Source: Cardiocondyla obscurior (taxonomy: Eukaryota > Arthropoda > Insecta > Hymenoptera > Formicidae). Taken from it: a stretch of 64,000 bases of DNA. Positions 20,127 through 31,915 of this stretch are shown in pieces. Below the pieces are notes generated by a model, which saw nothing but the letters and a program-made list of their open reading frames with translations, ran no database searches and was not told the origin of the DNA. The stretch covers positions 62,001 to 126,000 of the forward strand of contig NW_027228801.1 in NCBI RefSeq assembly GCF_019399895.1, written 5' to 3'. Both the position numbers and the translations under genes were made by a program. Numbering within the stretch: the first letter of the stretch is position 1; each line of letters starts with the position of its first letter.

Positions 20127-23100
20127 GCTTTCCAACGTCGCAGGCGGTCCACGTTGGCAAGCTGGATTCTGAAAACCGCCTTCATGTGCTCGATCGTCGT
20201 TCGCGTTTATTCTTACTGGTGGATTCCGATTCCGCCATCTCTCTTCTGCCGCGCTCATCTTGTGAAGATTCGCGCCCGTGCGGACTGAAACTCTTTGCGG
20301 CAAACGCGTCGCGAATCGACACCTTCGGACAAAGACATTTAAACCTCAATCTCGGGCTTCGCCGCGACTTCGCGTGGGATTTCACGATAGCGGACATTTC
20401 CACGGCCATCCTTGGGGCAGACTTTCTCTCCCATTACGGACTCATCGTGGATTTAAAGAAGGAACTTCTGCAAGATCCGCTGACTTCTCTGTCCGTCAAG
20501 GGATCTCAGCATCCGGCCTCATTCTTCAATATTTCGCCAATTTCTCGGGAGCAGCTGCCGACCGGCACCATCGCACGAGACTATGAGAAGCTCATCTCCG
20601 GCTTTGCCGACCTTACGGCGCCTTCCTCTGTCGTCTTCGTAGACAGCAAGGAAGCGGTACAGCATCACATCTGCACCCAGGGGCCCCCGATTTCAGAACG
20701 ATCTCGCCGTCTGATCGGTGAGAAATTGGCCGCAGCTCGCAGGGAGTTTAACACTCTCTTTGCCAGGGGCATCATCCGTCCCTCGGCTAGCCCTTGGGCG
20801 AGCCCGCTGCACCTTGTGCCCAAAAAGTCTGGAGACTGGAGAGCTACGGGGGACTATTGCAAGATTAACTCCGTCACGATACCAGACAGCTACCCTCTGC
20901 CCATCATAGAAGACCTGTTGCAGGAGTGTCACAACAGCACTGTCTTCTCCAAGGTAGATTTGCAACGGGCTTACTACCATGTGCCTGTGGCTCCGGAGGA
21001 TGTCCCGAAAACAGCGGTGACAACGCCTTTCGGATTATTCGAGTTCCTGGGCATGCCGCTCGGCTTGCGAAATTCTTCGCAGACCTTTCAACGCCTGATG
21101 AACCGGCTGATGGATCACCTGCCTTTCGTCAAGTGCTACTTGGACGACGTCTTGGTTTTCTCCAAGACTCATGAGCAGCATCTCACTCACCTGAAGGAAC
21201 TATTCTCTGTTCTCTGCTTTGCCAAACTCTCAATTAACTTTGAGAAGTGTCTCTTCGGGAGAAACAAGATCGATTTTTTCGGCTTCACCATCTCCAGCAA
21301 CGGATACGAGCCTCCAGAAGCCAAGGTTCAGGCAATCAAAGACTTTCCACGGCCAGAATCACTTGAGCAACTCCGGAGATTCCTGGGAATTCTGAATTTC
21401 TACAGGAAATGCATTCCGCATGCGGCGGATCACCAGGCACCTCTCACCGAGCTTCTCAAAGGAGCTCTCAAGAAATGTAAGAAGCCCATCATCTGGTCTT
21501 CGGCTTTGGACGAGGCTTTTCAGAAATGCAAGGAGAGCATTTCTCGTGCGTGCAAGCCTTCGTTTTTCAACCCCGAAGCACCTCTTCGCCTAACAACGGA
21601 CGCTTCAACAACTGCGATCGGATCTTCTCTGGAACAATTTTCCAGCGGCGCCTGGACTCCGCTGGGATTCTTCTCCAGAAAACTCAGCCCAACAGAACGC
21701 AATTACAGCACTTACGATCGTGAGCTCCTCTCGATCTTTGCTTTGATCAAGTTTTTCCAACGCTTCCTGGAAGGACGGAAATTCTCGATCAGAACTGATC
21801 ACAAGCCTCTGGTGTACGCAGCAGCGCAACGTTCGGACAAGGCTTCGCCTTACAAGTCAGACAGCTGGACTTCATTCTTCAGTTCAATGCGGAAATTTCG
21901 CACATCAAAGGAGAACTCAACCCTGTTGCTGACGCTCTGTCACGAACTTGTACCATCTCTATGCCTACTCGAATTGATGCTGGCACCATTGAACGAGCTC
22001 AATTCTGCGACGACGAGCTGCCCACCATTGAAGAGACTACTTCACTGAAGCTTCAAGATCTCACCATCGACGGTCACAAGATAGCTTGTGATGTGTTCAA
22101 CGGCATCGTCCGCCCTTACTTACCTGAGTCTCTACGAAAAACGGCATTTGAAGTGCTTCACAACCCGGCACATCCGAGCATACGAGCTACCACAAAATTG
22201 CTCGTCTCCAAGTTTTGCTGGCCCAACATCAAAAGAGATGCCTCTCTCTGGGCGCGCTCCTGCGAGGCTTGTCAACGCTCGAAGATCGGAAAACACAATC
22301 GTACCGCTCTTGAAGAGTTCGATTGCCCGGATAATCGATTCGAGCACGTGCATGTCGATCTCATCAAGCTTCCTCTGTGCCAAGATTTTCAATATTGTCT
22401 TACTATTATAGACAGATTCACGAGATGGCCCATGACTATTTCACTCAGGAATATGACAGCTGACACTGTCGCGGATGCCTTCTTCAACCATTGGATCTGC
22501 CAATTTGGAACTCCGCTTACCATTACCTCGGATCAAGGGACGCAGTTCGAGTCATCCCTCTTCAGCTCTCTCGCTCGGATTACTGGCTCCAAACGTGTTC
22601 GGACAACGCCCTATCATCCGCAATCCAACGGGATGATCGAACGCTTTCATCGGACCTTGAAGGCGGCCCTGATGTGCAACAACCAGCGGCCTTGGCCAGA
22701 AATCCTCCCGACCGTACTTCTTGGCTTGCGGACTGCTATCAAGAGGGACTTACAGGCTTCTCCATCGGAGATGCTCTTTGGAACAACCCTACGCTTGCCA
22801 GGAGAATTTTTCACCTCTCGTTCCCTTTCTGCTAACCCCCGTGTCTTTCTCAATAAGTTTCAGAACCTCATGCAGAATATTCGCCCGGTTCCAGCTTCGG
22901 ACCATTCTTCGAGACGCCCGTTCCAATTCCGAGATTTGGAGACATGCTCTCATGTTTTTAAGAGAGTGGACACCATCCAGCGACCTCGCGAGCCTCCTTA
23001 CACCGGACCGCATCCGATCGTCACGCGCCTCAACCCCAAGGTCTTTGTCATCTTTGTGGACGGCGTTGAAAAGACAGTTTCAACGGATTGCCTGAAGCCC

Positions 23101-23349
23101 GCCTTCTCTGACGTCGGCGACGCTGAAAACGAGTCATCCTTCTTGGCTCCGGAAAGTGCATTATCAGCCCCTTCACCACCTTCAAGGACTGTAACATTTG
23201 CTTCTCCCTCGGAGCAGCTCTCTAGGGGCGGAGTGGATGTGGGTGCGGATTTCCCCGCATCCCGTCAGATGACGGTACCGGCATCACCTGCGGCCGGCCG
23301 TCGTCGCAAACAATTGATAGTGCCGCACACTATCTTCTCCCTTGCCTAG
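20030..23349 (+). pseudogene. pol: Pol of the gypsy element, frameshifted between RNase H and integrase
   Basis: The first frame (20030-22048) has a protease-like region (LLVDSDSAISLLP, where the usual D-S/T-G is D-S-D, so probably inactive). Reverse transcriptase (KCYLDDVLVF near 21140) and RNase H (TTDASTTAIG near 21600) follow. A one-base shift near 21860 moves the frame, and the integrase continues at 21961-23349. That part has an HHCC-type zinc region (NPAHPS...CEACQRSK) and a core with SDQGTQF near 22530 and NGMIERFHRT near 22630. A Pro/Ser-rich tail runs into the 3' LTR. Retrotransposition would need helper functions. Confidence 0.85.
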
Positions 23350-23730
23350 CAACAGCCCGGCTTGGCAACGGGACCTATGGACCTTCTAGAAGCCTTTTCG
23401 TCAGCTTCCGCTGACGCAGCGTTGCATCAGCTCGGATGATGCACCGGGAAGTCCCGTCTCTAACAAAGGGCTGATAAGCCACAAAGAGACTTCCTCTCGC
23501 GCTTCCTTGCTGGCGACGCGTCGGAGCGTTAGCACTCGAAGTCGTTCCGCGCGCACGCGACGAATTCTTATAGTTTATATTGAGTCTTTGTATTCCTATT
23601 TACTTTGTCATTTTCTTGATTCCTTTTGTATTGATTTTGAATTACACTTTATTGTTACTTTTTATTTCTTGGGTTATTTCGCTACACATCCTGCGCGTTT
23701 CCTATCCCGCGAATTAGTGAATAGTCTAAA
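23238..23730 (+). repeat. 3' LTR of the gypsy element
   Basis: 493 bp, preceded by a purine-rich tract (AGGGGCGGAGTGGA, 23224-23237) and followed by CATG and the continuing satellite. Confidence 0.88.
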
Positions 23731-23734
23731 CATG

Positions 23735-23915
23735 CTTTTGATTCTTGTAACATTCAGTACCATTTAAAGAAATGCTTCTGATTTTTCTTAGAATCAGTAC
23801 CGTATAAACAGATGCTTCTGATTCTTGTTACATTCAGTACCATCTAAACAGATGCTTTTGATGTTTCTTAGAATCAGTACCATCGTATTACATTCTTCTG
23901 ATTCTTGTTATATTC
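23735..23915. repeat. Continuation of the 40-bp satellite of Kolobok-1
   Basis: Four to five further 40-bp units after the gypsy insertion, leading into sequence that matches (inverted) the 3' flank of the Kolobok-2 transposase at about 55005-55110. Confidence 0.8.
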
Positions 23916-24022
23916 ACTGACTCAATGATCGCGGCAAACCTCACGTCGGAAGCTCTGGGCATTTTGACAGCAACAAGCAACATAACCCTCGTACTCCCGA
24001 TACTCGTTGCACTATTTTTCTT

Positions 24023-26203
24023 TCAACCATTGTCGTCAATAAGGCCATCTGGAGAGGCACCCAAGCATGGATTTTTTGTATCTATGAATAATCCGCAAGG
24101 TTTCACCTCTTTTTTCAGATTTGTTGCCAATTTTTTTCTCGCTATTTCCTCCATAGCAAGCCCATATTTCACGGCTGCGGTGTCTATAAACGAAGGGTAT
24201 AAAATCGTTTTCACTGTCCCTGCGCAAGATGTTGTCGGTCTCATGCGACATACGGTTCCAAAATTAGACGCGGTTAACATTTTCCGTCTAAGTGCTAACC
24301 ATAATTCAGATTCATTTTGATTTCTAATTTTACTTTCAATTTCCCGCCACTTTTGGGCGTTTTCGGACAACTCTTCAACATGATGTTCGCAAAGTTGTTC
24401 GAAAACATCGAACGGGAGGTCTGGTTTTTTTGATTAAGGACCATAATAACCATCAGTACCTGGCTCTTTTTCAATTTTTTTAAGCCTTCTCACAGTTTGA
24501 CGGTATTCTTTAGTCTTTGCAATTTTAATTTTACGTCGGTTTTCAAGTTTCTCGATAATGGGCGGAACATTATCGCATTTGTTTCGATGTATTTCTGTTA
24601 GCACTTGTTGTGTATTAAATTGTACAACTGCTCCCGCAATTCTTGCATTATAAGAGCCTCGTTTGCCGAAATTAATGCGTTTACCACCAATCTCTTTACA
24701 GATTATGGAATTAAATGATTCTGTAGGATTATTGGTGCAGTTCAACAACAAACTGTCGGAATAACCGCTTATGTATATAATAGCTCTTTCTACTTTTTCA
24801 TACAAACCATATACTTTCAAATATGGTACGTAATTTTTTTCTGTTTCATTTATTTTGCACTCTCGGCCAAGTGCTTTGCATCGCTTGTGTTCACCGAAAA
24901 TATGACTTGGAATGTTAATTATATCTTTTTGTAACTCCATAGCCTTGCAATGCTGCGGTTTTAATTCTTTTCGCCGTAATGTTGCAAGGTTTTCTACCTC
25001 TCTTCTAATATTTAAAATATTTTTTTGAACAATATTTCGAATTTTTACAAAGCCACGCTGTTTTCGCATTTGTGGCTGAGTTATTTCTGCTACAGCTTTT
25101 AATTTTTTGCATAAATTGCGGAGCAAATGATTGACGCATTCTATTTTTTTAACCGTCACCATTTGCTTTTGGTACGGTGCGTTATCAAGAATAGTTTGAT
25201 ATACACTGCTGTCTCCATCCGCAATAACAGTTTTATATATCAAACCATGCATTTCTAAACTGCAATTAAAACCTTCCGCAATAGCATCGCTCTCCATCCT
25301 TGTAGAGCTTGCGTTTTGGTCAAAATTTTTGTAACATTTGTGGGCTTTTACGTGTGTAGCTGTACGCTTAGCCATATCGCATATTGCACAAAATTTATTG
25401 CGCACACCCACAAATAAAACTTTTCTCGTGTAGTAGCCAATTATTGCCCCAACACCGGACAGAGAATTATATGTATTACCATACGATCTCTTCATCCAAC
25501 TACCGTCTGCTATAACAGTAATGTACGGAATACCGTTTATTAGGTCGTTTCTTTCAATAGCTAGATTTCTTTCAACCTCGCCATACTCTTTCATATTTTT
25601 CATGGCTGTTTCTTGAAAGTCATCAACTAACGACTCTCTATACTTTATATAAGTTGGTTCAGACATGTTAGAAATATTCTGGGCTGCTTGCAGTTCTTGC
25701 AACTGAGCAAAGCCAATTCCAGCAGTAATAGTACCAGCTACGGTGGCTGAATTAATATCTAAATTGTCTGAATTATTTGGTTCTGACCAAATACTTGCTT
25801 TGAAATAACACATCTGACATTGAAACATAAATTCAGTTAATAAGCCATAGCGACGAGAATTTATGAGTAGCCAGTCTTTAAATAGGCACTCCATTCCACG
25901 CGCATGCTCATCAAATGTCCTGTGCATTTCTTTTAGAAAATGGGACATGTTTATAATATAGTTACCATCAGGCTCATGTTTTTGGACAGTATTTATATCC
26001 AGGCCTTTTTCGATGGTAAAATAACTTTTGTCATCTTTATTATTATATTCACTTAATTTACCTTTATTAGATGCTTTATTAACGGCAAGACTCGTATCTG
26101 AGCGGCTTTCGGAATTGATCATCAGTGGTATCATTAATGATTGTTGTGTAACTTCTGATGAATCATTTTTCGTGGAGTCTTCTGCTTTCTTCAGCGCCTT
26201 CAT
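24023..26203 (-). pseudogene. Truncated Kolobok-like transposase of Kolobok-1
   Basis: Homologue of the Kolobok-2 protein (50986-54352). The transposase core is present: VIADGSWMKRSYGN, then VIADGDSSVYQT, and the C-x2-H motif ECVNHLLRN. The first part of the YqaJ-like nuclease (SELWLALRRKMLTASNFGT to LGASPDGLIDDNG) follows in a second frame (24370-24023). At 24023 the sequence jumps to what lies beyond the 3' end of the gene in Kolobok-2, so the rest of the nuclease and the whole Ulp1-like domain are deleted. The splice acceptor before the main exon is also not preserved. Confidence 0.8.
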
Positions 26204-26307
26204 AAGTTTTCGCCAAAAAAAAATATTTATTGTAATAATATAATTATTATAATTTTTTTTAATGACATAAGTAATATTAAAAAAATTTATTTTTTATGAG
26301 TAAGTGT

Positions 26308-26311
26308 CCAT

Positions 26312-26366
<55 letters not shown>

Positions 26367-26390
26367 CGTACGCGCGCGCGCGCGTTTGCG
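26308..26390. repeat. GT/GC microsatellite
   Basis: About 26 GT dinucleotides followed by GTATGCGTACGCGCGCGCG. It lies just upstream of the Kolobok-1 transposase. Confidence 0.9.
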
Positions 26391-26639
26391 TCTTCTTATT
26401 AATAACAAAATGATTTATAATTTAAAGTAACACAATCTATTGCTTTTTCTAACATTTATAATAATTACAAAACAGCAAATGATTCTTTTTAAATATATAT
26501 TGTTTTACGTTGTATTTATTTCTTTTATCTCCATTAAATACATATGAAAATGTAGCGTCAACAATGTCGTCAAATTTGGCGCATCTAACGTTTATTTTAT
26601 TGCTTTTATGTGCATCAGATTTTTGTAGTCAAATCTATC

Positions 26640-27535
26640 ACAAAAATTGGCTGTACCGTCAAGTAAAACGCATCAGACGATAATTGTTATCATGTAGACG
26701 CATCAGACATATGTGCTTAGCACTTCAAATAACATTTAACTTGTATTGTGTCTGTACCGTCAAGTTAGACGCATCAGACGTAATTTTGACGTATAAGACA
26801 TATGTACTCATTACAGTCAAATTACATTTTACTTATATTGTATCTGTACAGTGACCGGCAATAATGGCCTGTCGCACTGCGGCGACGGCGGCTCCCGCGC
26901 GTGAGATGGGGTAGTGTACGTGAAGCCTCACCGCGGATTGCGTACGGCATTTAAAATTGTCTTTCTCAAGACAGAAAACGAAAATTATTCCAAAATTACA
27001 TTATACGTAATGTAAAAATATATATTTAAAATATAAGTAACATGAGTATTTAATTTCGATTGTTAAAAGTCGCGAAATGTCTTAAAGTATACGCTAGAAT
27101 TAATAGCGTACTCTTGCGATATACTTCTATCCTTGTCTACCCGTATAAACACGAACGCGTGCAAGCGAGAGAGCGAAGGTGCGCCTATAATAATTTCTTA
27201 GCGTTCACTCATGCTTTCTCTCTCACACGCACGGGTCGCGAGCGAGAGAGAGCATGAGAACGCCCCCCACCAAATTTTCCCCCGTCCTCTCGCTCCTTTC
27301 GGCGTTCCCTGCCTCACGTACGCGATCCGCGGTGAAGCCACACGCACACTACCCCACCTCACGCGCGGGAGCCGCCGTCGCCGCAGTGCGACAGGCCATT
27401 ATTGCCGGTCACTGTACCGTCAAGTTAGACGCATCAGACGTAATTTTGACGTATAAGACATATGTACTTAATACAGTCAAATTACATTTTACTTATATTG
27501 TGTCTGTACCGTCAAGTTAGACGCATCAGACGTGT
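26640..27535. repeat. CTGATGCGTC-type repeats upstream of the Kolobok-1 transposase
   Basis: Repeated units carry GTACCGTCAAGTTAGACGCATCAGACG, read in pieces at 26655-26695, 26750-26790, 27415-27450 and 27505-27530. The decamer GACGCATCAG is the reverse complement of the CTGATGCGTC found in the three 108-bp repeats of the Kolobok-2 transposase intron. The array is interrupted by the MITE at 26849-27414. Confidence 0.65.
26849..27414. mobile_element. 566-bp MITE with ~98-bp inverted repeats
   Basis: Ends begin CAGTGACCGGCAATAATGGC and match each other for about 98 bp with few differences. The target duplication is TA (26847-26848, 27415-27416), and the empty site CTGTACCGTCAAG is seen in the neighbouring repeat near 27507. 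TA and CAGTG-type ends suggest a Tc1/mariner-mobilised element. No coding frame. Confidence 0.85.
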
Positions 27536-27539
27536 AGTT

Positions 27540-27770
27540 TACTAAAAATATCACAAACGTAATGAATAAACAGTTATATTTAATCAGTTATTATGGAGAA
27601 CGTATCTCTGAAATAAATAAAACATCTTTGTAACATTTATTTGTGTACGTACATACAAACAATAGATTGTGTTCTTTAATCTCGGGTTGGAAGGAAAAAA
27701 AAAACAATTGCCAAAGTTATAAAATGTGTACAATGGTTTCAATGTTCTAGTGTTATGTTCAGTGTTCTTG
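27540..27770. other. AT-rich Kolobok-1 interior
   Basis: No gene or repeat recognised between the CTGATGCGTC-type repeats and LTR-2.5 copy 2. Confidence 0.5.
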
Positions 27771-28519
27771 TGTTACGTCTCCGACTCCGCGTCTCTTTTT
27801 TTCGACGTATATTAAAATTTTAGTTAAGGGGAAGGTAGACCGTAGTCCATTGTAATATAAAAAAAGGAACTTCAGAGCCTTTCAGAAAATAATTCAACAG
27901 ACGTCCACATATTCCGGGACAATTTGTTGCGTGAAAGCATAAAAAACATGCAACAAATTGCGAACGGGCGCCAACGGATGTCAGACAAAGAATTTGTCTA
28001 GACATAACACAAAAAAAATCAAATTTAAGAGCTCATAAACATTTCAACTTTGATAACCTGTCTGTCATAGGAAAAGAAAAAATAACTTTTTCTTAAAATT
28101 GTAATTGCGTACCGATCCTGAGCTTTAGAAAAACCAAAGGCGCGAGAGACCCGAAATTACCGGAGTATGTGGCGCAGGCAAAGGCAATAAACCCAGGTAA
28201 CCATATGTCATATGGAAAGTAAGAGTTACCCTACCATCTCTCGATGGAAATGATAGAAAAATTCTGGAAGGCTCGGAAGAGGTAACTCGTTGAAGCGGGG
28301 GTGCTTCGTAGGCATATTACTTCCTTAAAACCAATAGATTTCGGGAACTCCTCACCAAAATTTAGAAACTAAGGGCGAAAACTTAAAATAGAGAAGGAAT
28401 GAAGTGCGAGTGCCCAATAATTTTGAGATAGGAAAAGTGGAGGAAAAAGCTCTGCAAATGAGAGATTAGAATCTCAGAAAAATGAAAATTCGGGAAGAGT
28501 CCTCCCCTTTTCCGAGCTT

Positions 28520-28527
28520 ATAAAATC
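28520..28527 (+). promoter_or_regulatory. TATA-like box of LTR-2.5
   Basis: TATAAAAT in the context GAGCTTATAAAATCTTGTG. It lies about 135 bp upstream of the conserved splice donor. The same site in copy 1 was the target of errantivirus A. Confidence 0.55.
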
Positions 28528-28660
28528 TTGTGCTCAGGCTGAGCACGCTCTCTTGCATCTCAGCTACAACCGCATTAGTTTACTTAAACCTTACGTGAGT
28601 GCCTTGAGTGTGCAAGCCAATCCGAATCTATCGAGGAAGCAGTTTGAAGATCTCCTACAA

Positions 28661-29749
28661 AGTAAGTTCCAACGATTTAATATGTATCTTGGCGAAAAAC
28701 ACGATTCCACTAAATATATATATCTTAATTAATTGTTTTCAAGTGTTGTCTGAGAGAAAGAAATGTCCGAGTCGAGGCTCCGCGGTTCTGATTCGGTTCT
28801 GATTGTTCCTGTGATCTGTTAAAATGTGTGAGAATATTTGCTCCCGAACACCGGCTGAGACATGCTGTCGAATAACTAGCGATTTTCTGTGGTTAACGCC
28901 GCGAAATATTGCTGGAACTTTGGCGACTGTTCTCGGCTAAAGAATCGACAAGCGATTCTCGCCAAAGATAGATTACGCGGAATCTCTCATGAGCGGATCG
29001 AGACCTTCGGAATTCGTCGGTGACGAATCTCCTTCGCTCCATTGTTATTAAACCTTCCAAAAATTCAATTCAGATTTAATTAAAATCAATTAATAATTTT
29101 AGTGGAATCTCACAATAAGAAAACTTTGAAGAAGAGTCGGGCGCGGCGGAATAAGCAGATCAAAAATTTGAGGGAGCTAGTCCGCCGCTTCTTCATACAA
29201 TATCTTCTCGCGGCGGCATCAAGTGAAGAGGTTTTCGTGTCTCCCGCGCGCCACGAGGAAAGACCTTGGTCTCCTCGTCCGGGCCCTCCGCCACCATCTC
29301 CTATCCACGGCGATCCAGAACCGTTACTCGGCTATTTCCCGGAAGAAGAGGAGTGCCGAGACAACTCTATTACGAATCCTTCCGACGAGCACAATCTTTC
29401 ATCTCAGTCCACGGAGCCGGGATCGGAACTATTCCGCCCCACGACTCCTTCTTATACCCCGAATTCTTCCCTCGTCTCCGAGCCACGGTTTCCCGGAGAT
29501 GAGCCAAGAGCTTGCTCCTCTCCTCTTTCACCACCTCCTTTTCCCTTCGAACCTGAGGAAGCCGACTCTCTGGGCGAAGATGACTCTATCTCTCTCCCAG
29601 GAGTAGACTTCCCTGATCAACCTCCATCTCCGGTCCCGAGTATAGAGATCCTCGAGAAGCGTCCAGAACCAAGAGAGGTTGTAGATCCTCTCCTGGAGCT
29701 CCACCGAGATCCACGGCGAGGGTGGTGGAAATCGAGGAGGTCACTCTAA
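28661..29749 (+). CDS. LTR-encoded basic/proline-rich protein; ATG formed by splicing
   Basis: An intron (28662-29102, CAAAGTAAGT...AATTTTAG) separates a non-coding leader exon from the coding exon. The leader ends in A and the coding exon begins TGGAATCT, so the start codon exists only in spliced RNA. The product has 215 residues. Residues 1-30 are Lys/Arg-rich (TLKKSRARRNKQIKNL, nuclear-signal-like). The middle and end are rich in Pro, Ser, Glu and Asp with no known domain. The decayed copy at 15664 keeps the same intron and junction. MMTV is a precedent for an LTR-coded protein. Function unknown; a Gag fragment or regulatory protein are options. Confidence 0.6.
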
Positions 29750-29760
29750 ATTAATAATTA

Positions 29761-29782
29761 TTCACACACACACACACACACG
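29761..29782. repeat. CA microsatellite
   Basis: About ten CA units inside LTR-2.5 copy 2, just after its ORF. Confidence 0.85.
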
Positions 29783-30734
29783 CTTACACTCATGTATATA
29801 CTGTAAATACTCAACTCCGTCATGTTAAAATTATATCTGTTCATTCGCCTACTACCTTTTTCTTATTATTTGATTTGTTCCGTAAAAACTTTTACGTTAT
29901 TTTTATATTTCAAACGAGCTGTATGAATTTTCCAAATTGTTTATTTGTCTTGTATGGATTACTTTTGATTTTGTAATTAGAGTCATTTGGTTTTAATTTA
30001 ATTGTTAATTTAGTGTTATTAAAATCGTGACTTAATTATTTTATTATTACCCTAAACTATCCTGTCTAAGCGATCAATCACGCCCGGTTCTATCCCAGAG
30101 AATAAGGATTCATTTCCTTTCTCTAAAAAGAACCACTTACGCGCTCAATTGAAATCCGAATAATAATCTGCGCGTAAAATCGTGTAGATTCGAATTTCGA
30201 ATCACACATAAATTCGGTGGTACGTCACCTTCCTACCCTACCGGCAAAGTCCATCTCGAGGAATTCCTTCCAATTAATTAATTAAACAAAATTAACCTTC
30301 CTGACGTAACACTTGTGTTCAGTGTGTTAATTTTTTAAATATTGTACAATTACAGATTTCGTAAAAAATCTTGGTAAAAATAAGTTTTAATCATTGATTT
30401 AAATCTTGTTATTAAATTTCATTAGAAGTTATACGAAGAAAACTCATTGAATGCAAATTACCTCGGTAACACATGCACACAAAGCAACAGTCGTGTCCAT
30501 GTGTTCGTTCGAGATCTAGGTATAGAAGAGAGCAGATATATATTAAGTACGGGGACACGATCATGTAAACAATTCGTTTAATTAACAAATAGATTGCTCG
30601 AAGACGAAATAAGCGATTTTTATAATTTCTTCTTAACAACATCGGTATTACGGTTGTTTTTAACACGGCATCAAAGAAGAATTATTTAAATAAATGTGTA
30701 AAAAAACGTTTAAACAAATAATTTTGCAAAAAAG

Positions 30735-30812
30735 TCAAGTTAAGGGATTTGAACCCACGAACTTCCGATCATTAATCCAGCATCGAGTCCTAACGCCACT
30801 AGGACTTTCTTA
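30735..30812 (-). other. tRNA-like sequence in Kolobok-1
   Basis: On the minus strand an A-box-like AGTGGCGTTAGGACTCG and a B-box-like GGGTTCAAATCCC are spaced as in a tRNA. The anticodon stem pairs poorly, so this is more likely a tRNA pseudogene or SINE head than a working tRNA. Kolobok-2 also has tRNA-like units near its corresponding end. Confidence 0.4.
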
Positions 30813-31006
30813 TAGATAGTTAATCATTACGGGTATTTATTCGCTTTTACAATATAATAGATCACAATAGCTTAGAAAATAATATTCGCCGAAAACCGTT
30901 GCGGTAAATTATTAGATTTGTGCGTTACATTATTACTCTAACATATCGATATAAAATATGGATTATTACAACACGGGCAAGACTTATGTACACAGGAAAC
31001 GAATGT

Positions 31007-31274
31007 GTTTATCGTCTCTTCCACGAGCAAGCTTTCGCGGAAATGAGGGACAAGAGGCTAAAATAAAAATGCTGCTCGCAATAATTTGTTGCAGAAATAT
31101 TAACGTTTTATCCGTCGGCGCCAGCGATCTTCCCGATATCGTGCCGCTCTTGTGTCTCATGCCGCCGTGCTTCGTGAAATGTCCTTGTACTCCATGCACT
31201 CCCATGATTTTTTTTCTGTCACCGTCGTCCTCGTAAAATTTTTGTAAGCCGCATAACGTACCCCAACTCCTCAC
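31007..31274 (-). CDS. Unidentified exon-like ORF in Kolobok-1
   Basis: A minus-strand open segment follows an acceptor-like CCCCTTGCAG (around 31275). It includes KKIMGVHGVQGHFTKHGG and HKSGTISGRSLAPTDK, which do not look like random AT-rich translation. The first part is basic and Gly-rich, and the frame ends near the TAA at 30984. No family recognised; it may be a cargo or captured exon of Kolobok-1. Confidence 0.3.
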
Positions 31275-31599
31275 TGCAAGGGGTACATGTATTTATTTTA
31301 TATATAAAAAAAAATAATAAATTTATTATTAATTACACTTACATGCTCATATTCCATCCAAGAGTGTCGTTTTTCCTTTTAGTCTGTTTTTCTTCCATTC
31401 TTCTTTTGTATGAATTTGTACACTTTCACAAGAAACAATATGAAAATTTTATAGACACTCGGTTAGAGTTGTAGTTGATAACGCGCTGAATGTTTTTTAA
31501 CAATGCTTTGAGTAGATACTCAAAGACGTAGCAACTAATCTTTGTGACATTTTTACCAAGAGACATCACTAATGCACATGTTGACATATGCATAATTGC

Positions 31600-31911
31600 C
31601 TAAATCGTAAATTCGAAAAATCTTTTTTTTTAGGCTTTTAATCGAGATTTCACAGACGCTATTGTCTTCTGTGATATTGAATGCATTGGAGAACAGTCTC
31701 TATCTGTATACATATAGTACATATTTTGTGTATGAAACAATTATTTATATAAACTACAAAACTTGAAAAAATTTTTTCAATATTTTATTTAAAACTGACC
31801 ATTCTCCAATGCATTAGCGTCTGTACATTAATCGTGTAAAAGGATTTTTAATTCCGTTAAGCCAAAAAAAAGATTTTTCGAATTTACAATTTGGTTGTCT
31901 TTAGGATCCCC
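31600..31911. repeat. Long hairpin at the inner end of Kolobok-1
   Basis: CGTAAATTCGAAAAATC near 31605-31622 is matched by its inverse (GATTTTTCGAATTTAC) at 31872-31888. GAATGCATTGGAGAA (about 31679) is matched by TTCTCCAATGCATT (about 31802). The fold ends directly before the terminal repeat. Related inverted GTTGGAGACTGG/CCAGTCTCCAATG sequences lie just inside the left end of Kolobok-2. Confidence 0.65.
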
Positions 31912-31915
31912 TTAA

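Larger units (their letters stand above)
18430..23730 (+). mobile_element. Ty3/gypsy LTR retrotransposon inserted in satellite
   Basis: LTRs at 18430-18927 and 23238-23730 flank gag and pol; no env is seen. The target duplication is CATG (18426-18429 and 23731-23734), and the neighbouring satellite shows the empty site TATTACATGCTTTTG. The LTRs differ by about 11 substitutions and one 5-bp indel (~2%), so this copy is older than errantivirus A. Both coding frames contain breaks. Confidence 0.93.
27771..30311 (+). mobile_element. LTR-2.5 copy 2, solo LTR with coding content
   Basis: 2541 bp with ends TGTTACGTC and GACGTAACA and a 4-bp target duplication CTTG (27767-27770, 30312-30315). TG/CA termini with a 4-bp duplication indicate a solo LTR left by recombination. 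At 2.5 kb it is unusually long for an insect element. It contains a TATA-like promoter, an intron and a 215-codon frame. The autonomous parent element is not in this window. Confidence 0.8.
17870..31911 (-). mobile_element. Kolobok-1: Kolobok-like transposon with three later insertions
   Basis: Both ends carry the 13-bp inverted repeat GGGGATCCTAAAG flanked by TTAA (17866-17869 and 31912-31915). The left end continues into a ~75-bp dyad and the 40-bp satellite, and the right end into an AT-rich hairpin region. A truncated transposase lies on the minus strand. Later arrivals are the gypsy element (18430-23730), a MITE (26849-27414) and LTR-2.5 copy 2 (27771-30311). It is related to Kolobok-2 at 45306-55983 but in reverse orientation. 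Confidence 0.8.
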
